From Chitinolyticbacter meiyuanensis (lineage in GTDB: Bacteria > Pseudomonadota > Gammaproteobacteria > Burkholderiales > Chitinibacteraceae), in the NCBI RefSeq assembly GCF_008033135.1, contig NZ_CP041335.1, positions 3,043,925-3,107,924 of the forward strand: a DNA stretch of 64,000 nt, given 5' to 3'. Positions 1 to 9,406 of this stretch are shown piece after piece. Position numbers and translations under genes: made by a program. The stretch's first letter is position 1. Each line of letters opens with the position of its first letter. The notes beneath the pieces are model-generated. The model searched no databases. It saw only the letters and a list, made by a program, of their open reading frames with translations, and was not told the origin of the DNA.

Positions 1-927
1 GCGGGCGAGCCCGCCAAGGTGGCGAGCGATGCGAGCGGGCAGCCACGGCTCGGCCCACGCGCCAGCTTCGCCAGCTGGCAGGAAACGGTGCGCGGCCAGG
101 CCACGCCGTGGGACGACGCCGAGCTCGATGGCGCGCTGGAACTGCGTAGCGCCGTGCTCGGTATCGTGCTGCGCAAGGCCGAGGAGCTGGCCGAACTCGC
201 GGACGAGCTGAAGAAGAGCAACCGCGAGCTCGAATCGTTCTCCTACAGCGTGTCGCACGATCTGCGCGCGCCCTTGCGCCATATCGCCAGCTACGCCGAG
301 CTGCTGATCGACACCGAGCAGGAGATGCTGACCGAGCGCGGCCAGCACTTCCTCGACAACATCGCCGAATCGGCGCGCTTTGCCGGCCAGTTGGTGGACA
401 ACCTGCTGACCTTCTCGCAGATGGGCCGCTCGGAAATCCGCCCCGGCCGGGTGAACGTGGACGAGCTGATCACCAGCATCCAGCGCGAGATGCTGCCCGA
501 CTACATGGACCGCGAAATCGAATGGACGGTGGAGCCGATGCCGCGGCTGTGGGCGGACGGCACCTTCCTGCACCTGGCGCTGCGCAACCTGATCGCCAAT
601 GCCATCAAGTACACGCGGCCGCGCGCCAGGGCCAGCATCGAGATCGGCGCCTACAACGACAATGACCGCGATGTGCTCTACGTGCGCGACAATGGCGTCG
701 GCTTCGACATGCGGTATGCCAACAAATTGTTCGGCGTGTTCCAGCGCCTGCACCGCATGGAGGATTTCGAAGGCACCGGGATCGGCCTTGCCAACGTGCG
801 GCGCATCGTCGAGCGCCACAATGGCCAGACCTGGGCCGAGGGTGAGCCCGACGTCGGCGCCACCTTCTATATCGCGCTGCCCAAGGCCGGATCGGCGCAC
901 ACCAAGCAAAGGTCGACGCATGCTTAA
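1..927 (+). CDS. bphP: Bacteriophytochrome histidine kinase, C-terminal part (5' end outside window)
   Basis: The reading frame is open to the left edge, so this is the C-terminal part of a longer protein. The visible sequence begins with what looks like the end of a PHY domain (a Trp-rich 'SWQETVRG' stretch followed by a helix leading into the kinase). A HisKA dimerisation domain follows, with the phospho-accepting His in VSHDLRAPLRH (codon at 256-258). The HATPase domain shows an N box (LRNLIANAIKYT), G1 (DNGVGFD) and G2 (GTGIGLANV). This is the arrangement of bacteriophytochrome kinases, which sense red/far-red light through biliverdin. The stop codon overlaps the next gene by 8 bases, so the two are probably translated together. 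The phytochrome identity rests partly on context: an Rcp1-like regulator and a heme oxygenase lie nearby. The PAS-GAF chromophore domains are not visible here. Confidence 0.8.
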   Translation, partial: AGEPAKVASDASGQPRLGPRASFASWQETVRGQATPWDDAELDGALELRSAVLGIVLRKAEELAELADELKKSNRELESFSYSVSHDLRAPLRHIASYAELLIDTEQEMLTERGQHFLDNIAESARFAGQLVDNLLTFSQMGRSEIRPGRVNVDELITSIQREMLPDYMDREIEWTVEPMPRLWADGTFLHLALRNLIANAIKYTRPRARASIEIGAYNDNDRDVLYVRDNGVGFDMRYANKLFGVFQRLHRMEDFEGTGIGLANVRRIVERHNGQTWAEGEPDVGATFYIALPKAGSAHTKQRSTHA

Positions 928-1417
928 GCCCATCCTGTTGGTCGAGGACAACCCCAAGGATCTGGAACTGACGCTGATAGCGCTCGAACGCAGCCAGCTG
1001 GCCAACGAGGTGGTAGTGGTGCGCGATGGCGCCGAAGCGCTCGATTGCCTGTTCCGCCGTGGTGATTTCGCCCACTGGCTGGGCGACAACCCGGCGGTGA
1101 TCCTGCTCGACCTCAAGCTGCCCAAGGTCGACGGGCTGGAAGTGCTGAAGACGGTGCGTGAATCGCCGGAGCTGCGCAGCATTCCCATCGTGATGCTGAC
1201 CTCGTCGAGCGAGGAGCCGGACCTCAGCCGGGCCTACCAGCTGGGCGTGAATGCCTATGTGGTCAAGCCGGTGGAATTTCGCGATTTCGTCGCCGCCATC
1301 GCCGAGCTCGGCATCTTCTGGGCGGTGCTCAACGAGCCGCCGCCGGGCAGCGCGCGGATGCGGGTGATCGGCCAGCGCACGCGCCGGCCACGCGGTACGG
1401 GCAGTGCCGATGAATAG
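920..1417 (+). CDS. Rcp1-like single-domain response regulator
   Basis: A 165-residue CheY-like receiver with no output domain. The acidic pocket is E9/D10, the phosphorylation site D64 (ILLDLKLPKVDG), the switch Thr T94 and the conserved Lys K116 (VVKP). Its opening (LVEDNPKDLELTLIALE) is typical of the small regulators paired with phytochromes, which take phosphate from the phytochrome kinase. The ATG overlaps the end of the upstream kinase gene by 8 bases. The 3' end overlaps the next gene by a few bases, so three signalling genes form one operon. A tail of about 25 residues rich in Arg and Pro follows the receiver fold. The phosphodonor relation to the upstream kinase is inferred from position. 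Confidence 0.88.
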   Translation: MLKPILLVEDNPKDLELTLIALERSQLANEVVVVRDGAEALDCLFRRGDFAHWLGDNPAVILLDLKLPKVDGLEVLKTVRESPELRSIPIVMLTSSSEEPDLSRAYQLGVNAYVVKPVEFRDFVAAIAELGIFWAVLNEPPPGSARMRVIGQRTRRPRGTGSADE

Positions 1418-3806
1418 TCTCGTCGGCGTACCGCCCACCCGGCTGATGCGGGTGGTCCATGTCGAAGACAACGCCATGGATGTCGAACTCACCCGGCTGG
1501 CACTGGAGCGTGCCGGTTTCCATGCCGACTGGCAGGTGGTGGAAACCGAGGCCGATCTGATCGCGGCGCTGACGGGCGCCGTCGACATCGTGTTGTCGGA
1601 TTACCTGCTGCCGACCTTCTCCGGTGCTGCCGCGCTCGACCTCGCCGCCCGGTTGGCGCCCGGCGTGCCGTTCATCTTCCTCTCCGGCGTAATGGGCGAG
1701 GAAACCGCGGTCGACATGATGCGCCGCGGCGCCACCGATTACATCGTCAAGCAGCGGCTGTCGCTGTTGCCTGCCTCGATCGCGCGCGCGCTCACGCTGG
1801 TGGACGAGCGCCGCCGCCGCGAACGGGCGGAACAGGCGCTGGTGACCAGCCGCATCAACACCCAGCTCGCCGCCGAATCGGCACAGCTGGGCATGTGGGA
1901 TTTCCGCCCGATCAGCGGCGAATTGATCTGGGATGTACGCTGCCGCGAGATGTTCGGCCTGGCGCCGGATGCAGCGGTTACGCTGTCCACCTTCGAGATG
2001 GGCGTGCACCCGGACGACCGCGGCCGGATGATGGAACTGATCGCCCACATCATCCATTCCCCGGCCGCACCCGAGTGCAATACCGATTTCCGCGTGGTGC
2101 ACCCGGATGGCACGCTGCGCTGGATCAACACTTGCGGCCGCGCCTTCTTTCACGATGGCCTGTGCACCCATTTCGTCGGCGTGGTGATGGACGTGACCGA
2201 GCGCCATCAGAATGCCGAGGCGATGACACGGCTCAATGCCGCGCTGGAGGAGCTGGTTGCCCTGCGCACCAGTGAGCGCGATCGCGTCTGGACGCTGTCG
2301 GACGATCTCTTGGCGGTGTTCCATCCCGATCTCACCCCAGTCTCGCTCAACCCGGCATGGAGCAACGCGCTGGGGCTGTCGGAATCGCTGCTGCTCGATG
2401 GCCCACTGTACCGCTATATCGCCGCCGAAGATGCCGAGGCCGCACGCAGCGCGCTGGCCCGGCTGCTGCCGGGCCTGACCGTGCGCTTCGAGACCCGGCT
2501 GCAAGGCGCGCGCCACCAGCACTGGCTATCCTGGACCGTCGCCGGGGCCGACGCGCTGCTGTTCTGCGTGGTGCGTGACGTGACGGCGGAAAAGGCACGG
2601 CTGGCGGAACTCGCCAGCGCCAACCAGCAACTGCGCGACCAGATCGCACAACGGCAACGGATGGAAGCGACGCTGCAGAAGATGCAGCGGCTGGAGGCAG
2701 TCGGCCGGCTCACCGCCGGCGTCGCCCACGATTTCAACAACCTGCTCACGGTGGTGCTGAGCAATGCCGGTTTCGTCGAACGCGACCTGCGCAATGTCGA
2801 GGTCGGCGACAAGACCCGCCAGCGGCTGCAGAACATCGCCAGCGCAGCCAAGAGTGGCGCCCGCCTCACCCACCAGTTGCTGAGCTTCTCGCGTCAGCAA
2901 CAGCTCGCCACGCAGGCGGTCAATCTGAACGCGCTGATCGGCGCGATGCTGGACCTGCTGGCCAGCAGCCTTGGTGGCACCGTACAGCTGGAAACCCGCT
3001 TGGCCGACGACCTGTGGACCGGTTTCGCCGATCCCACGCAGGTGGAGATGGTCATCCTCAACCTTGCGATCAATGCGCGCGATGCCTCGGCCGAGGGCGG
3101 GCGCATCGTGCTCAGCAGCTGGAATGCCAGCGTCGCGGGCGAGGCCCCGCAGCCGGGCGCCCCGGTGCCCGGCGACTACGTCTGCCTCGCTGTCGAAGAC
3201 CAGGGCCATGGCATGACCGCCGAAGTAATGAGCCAGGCATTCGAGCCCTTCTTCACCACCAAGGAGGTCGGCAAGGGCTCGGGCCTGGGGCTTGCCCAGG
3301 TCTATGGCTTTGCCATCCAGTCGGGCGGCGGCGTCACGCTGTCGAGCGAGCCGGAGCATGGCACACGGGTGGTCGTCTACCTGCCGCGCTGGCACGCCAA
3401 CGCCGCACCAGCGGAAGCGCCATCGGCCCCGCTTGCCGACACCGCGTTCAGCCCGCTCACCGTGCTGATGGTCGACGACGATCCACTGGTGCGGCTCGTC
3501 AATGCACAACACCTGCAGGATCTCGGGCACCAGGTGCTGGTGGCCGACAGTGGCGAAGCAGGCCTCGCGCTGCTGGCCGCCAGCCCCAAGGTCGATGCGC
3601 TGGTGGCGGACTACGCGATGCCCGGCATGAACGGCGCCGAATTCGCTCGCCGTGCCCGGGTACAGCAGCCGCAACTGCCGGTGGTGTTCGTCACCGGCTA
3701 TATCGAGCACGACCAGCTCGACCTGCCCAATACCACCATCGTGCAGAAGCCCTATACGGCTGCGCTACTGGGCCAGCAACTGAACCAACTGCTCGCGCGC
3801 AGCTAG
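1410..3806 (+). CDS. Hybrid sensor kinase REC-PAS-PAS-HisKA-HATPase-REC
   Basis: About 798 residues. An N-terminal receiver (phospho-Asp D64 in VLSDYLLP) is followed by two PAS-like domains (about 150-275 and 290-395), a short coiled linker, and a HisKA domain with His440 in VAHDFNNLLTVV. The HATPase domain has an N box near NLAINARDA, G1 DQGHGM and G2 GKGSGLGLAQV. A C-terminal receiver ends the protein (D734 in VADYAMPGMNG; Lys in VQKPY). The HDFNN phosphoacceptor motif is that of the NtrB-like hybrid kinases. The first receiver could take phosphate from the phytochrome, and the last could feed a separate histidine phosphotransfer protein, which is not seen here. The start is either ATG 1410 or an in-frame GTG at 1404; neither has a clear ribosome site, and the start overlaps the preceding stop. 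Confidence 0.9.
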   Translation: MNSLVGVPPTRLMRVVHVEDNAMDVELTRLALERAGFHADWQVVETEADLIAALTGAVDIVLSDYLLPTFSGAAALDLAARLAPGVPFIFLSGVMGEETAVDMMRRGATDYIVKQRLSLLPASIARALTLVDERRRRERAEQALVTSRINTQLAAESAQLGMWDFRPISGELIWDVRCREMFGLAPDAAVTLSTFEMGVHPDDRGRMMELIAHIIHSPAAPECNTDFRVVHPDGTLRWINTCGRAFFHDGLCTHFVGVVMDVTERHQNAEAMTRLNAALEELVALRTSERDRVWTLSDDLLAVFHPDLTPVSLNPAWSNALGLSESLLLDGPLYRYIAAEDAEAARSALARLLPGLTVRFETRLQGARHQHWLSWTVAGADALLFCVVRDVTAEKARLAELASANQQLRDQIAQRQRMEATLQKMQRLEAVGRLTAGVAHDFNNLLTVVLSNAGFVERDLRNVEVGDKTRQRLQNIASAAKSGARLTHQLLSFSRQQQLATQAVNLNALIGAMLDLLASSLGGTVQLETRLADDLWTGFADPTQVEMVILNLAINARDASAEGGRIVLSSWNASVAGEAPQPGAPVPGDYVCLAVEDQGHGMTAEVMSQAFEPFFTTKEVGKGSGLGLAQVYGFAIQSGGGVTLSSEPEHGTRVVVYLPRWHANAAPAEAPSAPLADTAFSPLTVLMVDDDPLVRLVNAQHLQDLGHQVLVADSGEAGLALLAASPKVDALVADYAMPGMNGAEFARRARVQQPQLPVVFVTGYIEHDQLDLPNTTIVQKPYTAALLGQQLNQLLARS

Positions 3807-3810
3807 CTGC

Positions 3811-4353
3811 TCAGGCCGTGGTCCGCGCAGCCGCCAGAAACAGCCCGAATGCCTGCCGGGCCCCGGCCTGCGCCGGTGCATGCACAGCGGGATCGAGCGC
3901 TTCCAGCCGCCGCAGGAAATCGGGCCACAACGGCAGGCCCTCGCCGTGCGCCAGATAGTTCGATGCGGCACGCATCGCGGTATCGCCCTGAGCGTCGAGT
4001 GCGCGCTTCAATTGCCGCGCCCCCAGCCGAGAGCCTTCCAGCACGTAAAGCAGCCCCCAGCTTGCCGCCGGGTCGCAGGCCTGATCGAGCACCGGGTATT
4101 GCCGCGGTAGCTCCCCCAGCAGCGCCAGATCCGCCTGCAATGCCGCGCTGCGACGGCGTTGCGGCCAATCGGGCAGCAGTGCCGCCACACCCGCTGCCTC
4201 CAGCGCGGCCTCCAACGGAACCAGTGCAGCGGCCTGGCGCCGCAGGAAACGGGCATAGCGCGCGGCGTCGGCGAATGGCGCATCGTCGAGCAGCGCATCG
4301 AGTTCATGGTGCAGATCGCGCGTGGCATCGCGCAGGGTCAGTCTCAGGCTCAT
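3811..4353 (-). CDS. bphO: Biliverdin-producing heme oxygenase (BphO-like)
   Basis: About 180 residues with the heme oxygenase all-helical pattern. The N-terminal helix carries the probable heme-ligating His (H15 or H16 in ATRDLHHELD), and the distal helix carries the Gly-containing signature WGLLYVLEGSRLGA. This subfamily opens heme to biliverdin, the chromophore of bacteriophytochromes. The gene converges on the phytochrome/regulator/hybrid-kinase operon, with only 4 bases between stops. It is the last gene of a minus-strand run fur-aat-bpt-bphO. The start used is the ATG whose product begins like known family members. An upstream GTG at 4428, 14 bases after the bpt stop, would add 25 residues without visible homology. 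Heme oxygenase identity is strong; the link to the phytochrome is inferred from position. Confidence 0.87.
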   Translation of the reverse strand: MSLRLTLRDATRDLHHELDALLDDAPFADAARYARFLRRQAAALVPLEAALEAAGVAALLPDWPQRRRSAALQADLALLGELPRQYPVLDQACDPAASWGLLYVLEGSRLGARQLKRALDAQGDTAMRAASNYLAHGEGLPLWPDFLRRLEALDPAVHAPAQAGARQAFGLFLAAARTTA

Positions 4354-4442
4354 CGGCAACGGCGGTGATCGGGCAATGCGCCATTGAACCGCTGCAGTGG
4401 TGACGGCTTCAAGCACCGCATCCGGCACTCTTCACGTCGGGC

Positions 4443-5159
4443 TCAGGCGAGCCGCTGCCATTCGCCGCCGATCAGGCCCTCGATCGGCTGGTACTGGGTC
4501 TTGTAGGCCATCTTGCGGCACTCGCCGATCCAGTAGCCGAGGTAGACGTAGGGCAGGCCCAGCTGCCGGGCCAGCCCCACCTGCCACAGGATGTTGAACA
4601 CGCCGAAGCTGGCGTGCGTCACTTCCGGATCGTAGAAGGTGTAGACCGACGACAGCCCGTCCTCCAGCTGGTCGATCAGGCTGACCATGCGCACCTCGGC
4701 GCCTTCGCGGAATTCGGCGAGAAAGCTCGCGACATTGCTCTTGAGGATGAAGCTCTCGTATTGCTCGCGGCCGTCCTCGTCCATGCCGCCCCCCGAATGG
4801 CGTGCAGCCTGGTAGCGCTGGTACAGCCGGAAATGCGCCTCGGAATACTCGAGACCGAGGATGCGGGTCTTGAGGTTGGCATGCTGCTTGCCGGCGCGGC
4901 GCTGGCTGCGATTGGGCTCGAATTCGGCCACCGGCAGGCGCACCGGCACGCAGGCCTGGCAGGCATCGCAGTGCGGCCGGTAGACGAACTGGCCGCTGCG
5001 GCGAAAACCGTGCTGCACCAGCTGGCTGTAGGTGCGGGTATCGATCAGCTCGGACGGCACGGCCACCTGGGAGCGCGCCATCTCCTCCGGCAGGTAGCTG
5101 CACGGATAAGGCGCTGTCGCATAGAACTGCAGTTGAATCGCGTGGCCGCGCGGATTCAT
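4443..5159 (-). CDS. bpt: Aspartate/glutamate leucyltransferase Bpt
   Basis: 238 residues, the usual length for Bpt (bacterial ATE1-like family). The enzyme moves leucine from Leu-tRNA onto proteins with N-terminal Asp or Glu, marking them for ClpS/ClpAP degradation. The N-terminal zone carries the family's paired cysteines ([11 protein letters not shown]), and the middle shows FVYRPHC before it. The C-terminal GNAT-like fold has SSVYTFYDP and [14 protein letters not shown]. It follows aat with a 4-base ATGA overlap, so the two N-degron transferases are co-translated. Confidence 0.95.
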   Translation of the reverse strand: MNPRGHAIQLQFYATAPYPCSYLPEEMARSQVAVPSELIDTRTYSQLVQHGFRRSGQFVYRPHCDACQACVPVRLPVAEFEPNRSQRRAGKQHANLKTRILGLEYSEAHFRLYQRYQAARHSGGGMDEDGREQYESFILKSNVASFLAEFREGAEVRMVSLIDQLEDGLSSVYTFYDPEVTHASFGVFNILWQVGLARQLGLPYVYLGYWIGECRKMAYKTQYQPIEGLIGGEWQRLA

Positions 5160-5869
5160 GTAAGCGCTCCCGGGTTGTGGTGCAGGTAGGACCAGCGTTG
5201 CGGCGGTGCCGTTTGCGCCGTCAATATCGCCAGCGTAGCAACAAATTCGTCACGGGCAATGTCCCGGGCACCAAAACGGACCAGATGATCGGTGCGCATC
5301 TGGCAATCGATCAGGCCAAAGCCCTGCGCATCGAGCCAGCGCACCAGATGGACGAAGGCGATCTTGGAGGCATCTGGGGCACGGGCGAACATCGATTCGC
5401 CATAGAACATGCGGCCGATCGCCACACCGTACAAGCCGCCGACCAGCTCGCCATCGATCCAGCATTCGGCCGAATGCGCGTGCCCCAGGTGGTGCAGCGC
5501 GCCGTAGGCGGCGCGCATCTCGTCGGTGATCCAGGTGCCACGCACGCCGCTGCGTGGGCCGGCGCAGCCGGACAGCACCTCATCGAAGGCGCTATCGAAG
5601 CGCACCGTGTAGCGACGGTGCCGGATCACCTTGGCCAGTGAGCGCGGCACATGGAGCTCGGCCGGAAAGAGCACCGTACGCGGGTCCGGGCTCCACCACA
5701 GGATGGGCTCGCCCGGCATGAACCAGGGAAAGATGCCGGCCCGATAGGCCGCCAGCAGCCGCTCGGGAGCAAGATCGCCACCCGCGGCCAGCAGGCCGTT
5801 GGGATCGACCAGCGCGCGGGACAACGGCGGGAACAGCGGGGCTTCGCCCAGCCAGGAGATCATGGCCAT
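5156..5869 (-). CDS. aat: Leucyl/phenylalanyl-tRNA--protein transferase
   Basis: 237 residues. It adds Leu or Phe to proteins with N-terminal Lys or Arg, the other branch of the bacterial N-degron pathway. Family landmarks are [25 protein letters not shown] and [12 protein letters not shown] in the N-terminal third, and [20 protein letters not shown] with CQMRTDHL further on. The start is ATG 5869 or ATG 5863 (Met-Ala-Met); I cannot separate them, as no strong ribosome site precedes either. The gene begins 12 bases after fur and overlaps bpt by 4 bases. Confidence 0.95.
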   Translation of the reverse strand: MAMISWLGEAPLFPPLSRALVDPNGLLAAGGDLAPERLLAAYRAGIFPWFMPGEPILWWSPDPRTVLFPAELHVPRSLAKVIRHRRYTVRFDSAFDEVLSGCAGPRSGVRGTWITDEMRAAYGALHHLGHAHSAECWIDGELVGGLYGVAIGRMFYGESMFARAPDASKIAFVHLVRWLDAQGFGLIDCQMRTDHLVRFGARDIARDEFVATLAILTAQTAPPQRWSYLHHNPGALT

Positions 5870-5881
5870 GCGGCGGCGATG

Positions 5882-6313
5882 TCAGCCCCGCTTCTGGCGC
5901 CTCTGCTGGCAGTCGGCACAAACGCCGTACAGGTAAAGCTCGTGATCCTGGATCTCGAAGCCGTGTTTCTCGGCAATGGCGTCCTGGCGCTTCTCGATTT
6001 CCGGATCGTAGAACTCCTCGACCTTGCCGCACTTCACGCACACCAGGTGATCGTGGTGACCGCCCTGGTTGAGCTCGAACACCGCCTTGCCCGATTCGAA
6101 GTGGTGGCGCACCAGGATGCCCGCCTGCTCGAACTGCGTGAGCACGCGGTAGACGGTGGCGAGGCCGATGTCGGTGTGGTCGTTCAGCAGCAGCCGATAC
6201 ACGTCTTCGGCCGTCATGTGACGCTGTTCGCTCTGCTCGAACAGATTGAGGATTTTCAGACGCGGTCCGGTGGCCTTCAGTCCGGCTTCTTTCAGGTCGG
6301 CGGCGTTGCTCAT
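5882..6313 (-). CDS. fur: Ferric uptake regulator Fur
   Basis: 143 residues. It is the Fe(II)-responsive repressor that acts as a dimer on Fur boxes. The N-terminal winged helix contains TAEDVYRLL and [14 protein letters not shown] (recognition helix). The metal sites are visible as HHDH at 86-89, the Cys pair C92/C95, H117, H124 and a second Cys pair C132/C135. The start chosen gives the standard N-terminus [18 protein letters not shown]. Upstream in-frame codons run into the divergent bamE leader and are not credible. Fur is divergent from bamE, an arrangement common in beta-proteobacteria, and leads the minus-strand run ending with heme oxygenase. Confidence 0.96.
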   Translation of the reverse strand: MSNAADLKEAGLKATGPRLKILNLFEQSEQRHMTAEDVYRLLLNDHTDIGLATVYRVLTQFEQAGILVRHHFESGKAVFELNQGGHHDHLVCVKCGKVEEFYDPEIEKRQDAIAEKHGFEIQDHELYLYGVCADCQQRRQKRG

Positions 6314-6445
6314 GGTTTCTCTCGGCTGCGACAAGTGTTCAACCCCGGTATGATATAGCCTTTGACCCGTACGACAAACGCCGTGCGCCCGCAAACCGTT
6401 GCGGCACGCCCATCCCGAGCCCCCGCTTTCCCCGTGAATCCAGGC

Positions 6446-6913
6446 ATGCACATCATCAAACCGACCCTGCTCTCGCTGGCGCTCGCCGCGCTGCTCGCGG
6501 GCTGCGGCACGCTGAACGCCGTTCCCCATTACAAGCTCGACATCCCGCAAGGCAACGAAGTGACCGCCGACAAGGCCGACCAGCTCAAGGTCGGCATGAC
6601 CCGCAGCCAGGTGCGTTTCCTGCTCGGCACGCCGCTGCTGAACGACCCCTTCCACGCCGACCGCTGGGACTATGTGTACAGCGACGCCAAGGGTGGCAAG
6701 CTGCAGCAGAAGAAGGCGCTGTCCATCTTCTTCGACGGCGACAGCGTGGCCCGTTGGCAAGGCGATACCCTGCCGGCAGTCGCAGACCAGCGCGCAATCA
6801 AGCTTGCGCCCGACCAGAAGAAGGACGACACCATGAGCTCGGAGATCAATCCGGGCGCAGCCGGCACCGGCAAGGACGTCGAGGTCAAGCCGCTGCTCGA
6901 CAAGGAATTCTGA
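6446..6913 (+). CDS. bamE: Outer membrane assembly lipoprotein BamE (SmpA/OmlA)
   Basis: 155 residues. A short hydrophobic signal with lipobox LLAGC gives lipidated Cys20. The BamE fold follows, with signature [20 protein letters not shown] and DRWDYVY. It is a small lipoprotein of the BAM complex that inserts beta-barrel proteins in the outer membrane. The C-terminal 35 residues are charged and look disordered. The frame is open 28 codons upstream (first ATG at 6362), but only the start at 6446 gives a proper signal peptide at the N-terminus. The stop lies 2 bases before dapB, so they are likely co-transcribed. Confidence 0.95.
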   Translation: MHIIKPTLLSLALAALLAGCGTLNAVPHYKLDIPQGNEVTADKADQLKVGMTRSQVRFLLGTPLLNDPFHADRWDYVYSDAKGGKLQQKKALSIFFDGDSVARWQGDTLPAVADQRAIKLAPDQKKDDTMSSEINPGAAGTGKDVEVKPLLDKEF

Positions 6914-6915
6914 CC

Positions 6916-7716
6916 ATGACGATCAAGATTGCGATTGCCGGCGCCTCCGGCCGCATGGGCCGCATGCTGATCGAAGCAACGCTCGCGGCGCCGGACTGCG
7001 AACTGCACGCTGCGCTCGATCGCGCTGGCGGTGACAGCATCGGCACCGATGCCACCGCCTTTCTCGGCAAGCCCAGTGGCGTGGCGATCACCGCCGATCT
7101 CGCGGCCCTGAAAGGCGCCGACGTGCTGATCGACTTTACCCGCCCCGAGGGCACGCTGGCCCACCTTGCGCTCTGCCGCGAACACCACGTGAACATGATC
7201 ATCGGCACCACCGGCTTTGACGAAGCCGGGCGCGAGGCGATCAAGGCCGCCAGCGGCGACATCGCCATCGTCTCGGCCTACAACATGAGCGTGGGCGTAA
7301 ACCTAGTGTTCAAGCTCCTGGAAGTGGCCGCCCAGGTGTTGAACCAGGGCTACGACGTCGAGATCGTCGAGATGCACCACAAGCACAAGGTCGATGCCCC
7401 GTCCGGCACTGCCATCGCCATGGGCGAAGCGGTGGCCCGCGCCTGGGATCAGGAGCTGAAGAACATTGCCACCTGGTCGCGCGAGGGCATCACCGGCGAG
7501 CGTGAGGAAGGCCGCATTGGCTTTGCCGCGCTGCGCGGTGGTGACGTGATCGGCGATCACACTGCCGTATTCGCCGGCCCCGGCGAGCGTATCGAGATCA
7601 CCCACAAGGCAAGCAACCGCACGATCTACGCCCAGGGCAGCCTGCGCGCCGCGCGTTTCCTCGCCGGCCGCACGTCCGGCCACTTCAGCATGCAGGATGT
7701 GCTGGGCCTCAACTGA
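6916..7716 (+). CDS. dapB: 4-hydroxy-tetrahydrodipicolinate reductase
   Basis: 266 residues, full length for DapB, which reduces HTPA to tetrahydrodipicolinate in the lysine/diaminopimelate pathway using NAD(P)H. The N-terminal dinucleotide motif is GASGRMG (9-15). The catalytic region [15 protein letters not shown] holds His154/His155 and the substrate-binding Lys. [21 protein letters not shown] is also diagnostic. The start is ATG, directly behind the bamE stop. A strong terminator follows the gene. Confidence 0.97.
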   Translation: MTIKIAIAGASGRMGRMLIEATLAAPDCELHAALDRAGGDSIGTDATAFLGKPSGVAITADLAALKGADVLIDFTRPEGTLAHLALCREHHVNMIIGTTGFDEAGREAIKAASGDIAIVSAYNMSVGVNLVFKLLEVAAQVLNQGYDVEIVEMHHKHKVDAPSGTAIAMGEAVARAWDQELKNIATWSREGITGEREEGRIGFAALRGGDVIGDHTAVFAGPGERIEITHKASNRTIYAQGSLRAARFLAGRTSGHFSMQDVLGLN

Positions 7717-7734
7717 CGCAGACAGCACCTGCAG

Positions 7735-7764
7735 AATGGGGCGCCACAGCGCCCCATTTGTTTT
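7735..7764 (+). terminator. Rho-independent terminator of dapB
   Basis: Arms of 9 bases (AATGGGGCG and CGCCCCATT) around a 6-base loop, followed by a short T-rich tract, 18 bases after the dapB stop. Confidence 0.85.
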
Positions 7765-8135
7765 GCCCTGCGTAAAAAAGGAACGGGGCGCCGCTGGCGC
7801 CCCGTGGGTCTTCGAGTCCGGATCAAGTTCGAGTGCTTGGCCTGGGCCCGGATACGGGCTCATCTGCGCGCTGCATGCCGCGCGCTGATCCGTCTTCAAT
7901 CGCGACCGCATCACTGCGGCAACGCCTTTGCCAAGGTTTGAGTTAAAGAACGATCTTCCGATTCATCGCCATCAGGCCGGCTCGTGGCCCCGAAGACGAT
8001 TTCAACTTACGCCCGTGGCCGACGCTTTTCAACATGAATGTCATGAACGGTCGCAGCACCGTTGATCCAGCACAAGTCGATCGCCGGTGATGCGAACGTT
8101 GGCCCGCCATTGCGGTCCAATCGTGCTCGCCAAAG
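7765..8135. other. Non-coding gap with a strong minus-strand terminator
   Basis: No convincing gene lies between dapB and the flavoprotein gene. At 7783-7805 there is a 10-bp perfect inverted repeat (ACGGGGCGCC / GGCGCCCCGT, loop GCT). Read on the minus strand it is followed by TTCC and a run of six T (plus-strand A run at 7774-7779), so it is a good minus-strand terminator. It lies 331 bases beyond the minus-strand gene that stops at 8136. The stretch in between is therefore either a long 3' UTR or a separate small RNA. The short open frame at 7943-8158 has no family features. Confidence 0.5.
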
Positions 8136-9308
8136 CTAGGCGTGGCTACCGGCGACAAAGCCGGACGACCAGGCCCACTGGAAGTTGTAGCCGCCCAGCC
8201 AGCCGGTCACATCGACCACCTCGCCGATGAAAAAAAGCCCCGGCACCGTCTTGGCCATCATGCTCTTGGAATCGAGGCCGCGCGTATCCACACCGCCGCG
8301 CGTGACCTCGGCCTTCTTGTAGCCGACAGTACCGGACGGGATCACCTGCCAGCGCTTCAACCGTTCCGCCAGCTGCGCCAGTGGCTTGGGCCCATATTGC
8401 TTGAGGGGCTTCACCTCGCCGAACTCCGCCGCAATGGCCTGAGCCAGCCGGCGCGGCAGTACTTCGGCCAGCACCGTGGACAGCAGCGCATCGCGATTAG
8501 CGCCGGCGAGGAACTCGGTGGCATCGAGTTCCGGCAGGAAATCGATGCTGATCGCCTGCCCCGGCTGCCAATACGACGAAATCTGCAGAATGGCGGGGCC
8601 GGATACACCACGATGCGTCAGCAGGATGGCCTCGCGAAAGCGCGTCTTGCCGCAGGACACCACGGCATCCTCAACGGCCACACCGGCCAGCTCTTCCCAC
8701 AGGTCATGCGGCTGGAAGGTGAGCGGCACCAGCGCCGGTGTGGTCGGCACGATGGCAAGGCCAAACTGCCTGGCCACCTCGTATCCGAACGCAGTGGCAC
8801 CGATCTGGGGAATCGACAGCCCGCCGCTGGCGATCACCAGGGCCTCGCATTGCCAGGTTTCCGCAGCGGTCCGCACCACGAAGCCAGATTCGGTGCGTTC
8901 GATGCCAAACACGCCGGTGCCCATGCGCCAAAGGACGCCAACAGCGTCGACCTCGGCCTTGAGCATGTCGATGATGGCCTGCGAGCCATCGTCACAGAAC
9001 AACTGGCCCAGCGTCTTCTCGTGGAAACCCAGGCCGTGCTTTTGCACCAGCTTGATGAAATCGTGCTGCGTGTATTGCGCCAGCGCCGACTTGCAGTAAT
9101 GCGGGTTCTGCGACAGATAGCATTCCGGCCGCGCATCGAGGTTGGTGAAGTTGCAGCGCCCGCCACCGGAAATGCGGATCTTCTCCGCCAGCTTCTCGCT
9201 GTGGTCGATCAGCGTCACCCGCCGACCGCGCGCGCCAGCCGTGACCGCGCACATCATGCCGGCGGCCCCGGCCCCGATCACCACCACATCGGTTGTCTGC
9301 ATCGTCAT
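8136..9308 (-). CDS. HI0933/BaiN-type FAD-dependent oxidoreductase
   Basis: 390 residues. The N-terminal FAD-binding Rossmann motif VVVIGAGAAGMMCAV is followed by the family signature KIRISGGGRCNFTN. The middle part has VIASGGLSIPQIGATAFGYEVA. The C-terminus has PGLFFIGEVVDVTGWLGGYN and FQWAWSSG, which close the flavin site. These are the marks of the YhiN/HI0933 aminoacetone-oxidase-like flavoproteins, whose physiological substrate is mostly unknown. It is a single gene, divergent from the next. Confidence 0.9.
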   Translation of the reverse strand: MTMQTTDVVVIGAGAAGMMCAVTAGARGRRVTLIDHSEKLAEKIRISGGGRCNFTNLDARPECYLSQNPHYCKSALAQYTQHDFIKLVQKHGLGFHEKTLGQLFCDDGSQAIIDMLKAEVDAVGVLWRMGTGVFGIERTESGFVVRTAAETWQCEALVIASGGLSIPQIGATAFGYEVARQFGLAIVPTTPALVPLTFQPHDLWEELAGVAVEDAVVSCGKTRFREAILLTHRGVSGPAILQISSYWQPGQAISIDFLPELDATEFLAGANRDALLSTVLAEVLPRRLAQAIAAEFGEVKPLKQYGPKPLAQLAERLKRWQVIPSGTVGYKKAEVTRGGVDTRGLDSKSMMAKTVPGLFFIGEVVDVTGWLGGYNFQWAWSSGFVAGSHA

Positions 9309-9406
9309 CTGTATATCCTCGCCAGGCCGCGATTGTAAGCGAGGCCGCGATGGAACATGCGCCCGCGTGTCCCGTACACTGCCGGTTCCACCTAACCGAG
9401 ACCGCC

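Noticed and set aside
7943..8158. 71-codon minus-strand frame between dapB and the flavoprotein gene
   Set aside because: No ribosome site, no recognisable sequence, and it overlaps the end of the flavoprotein gene.
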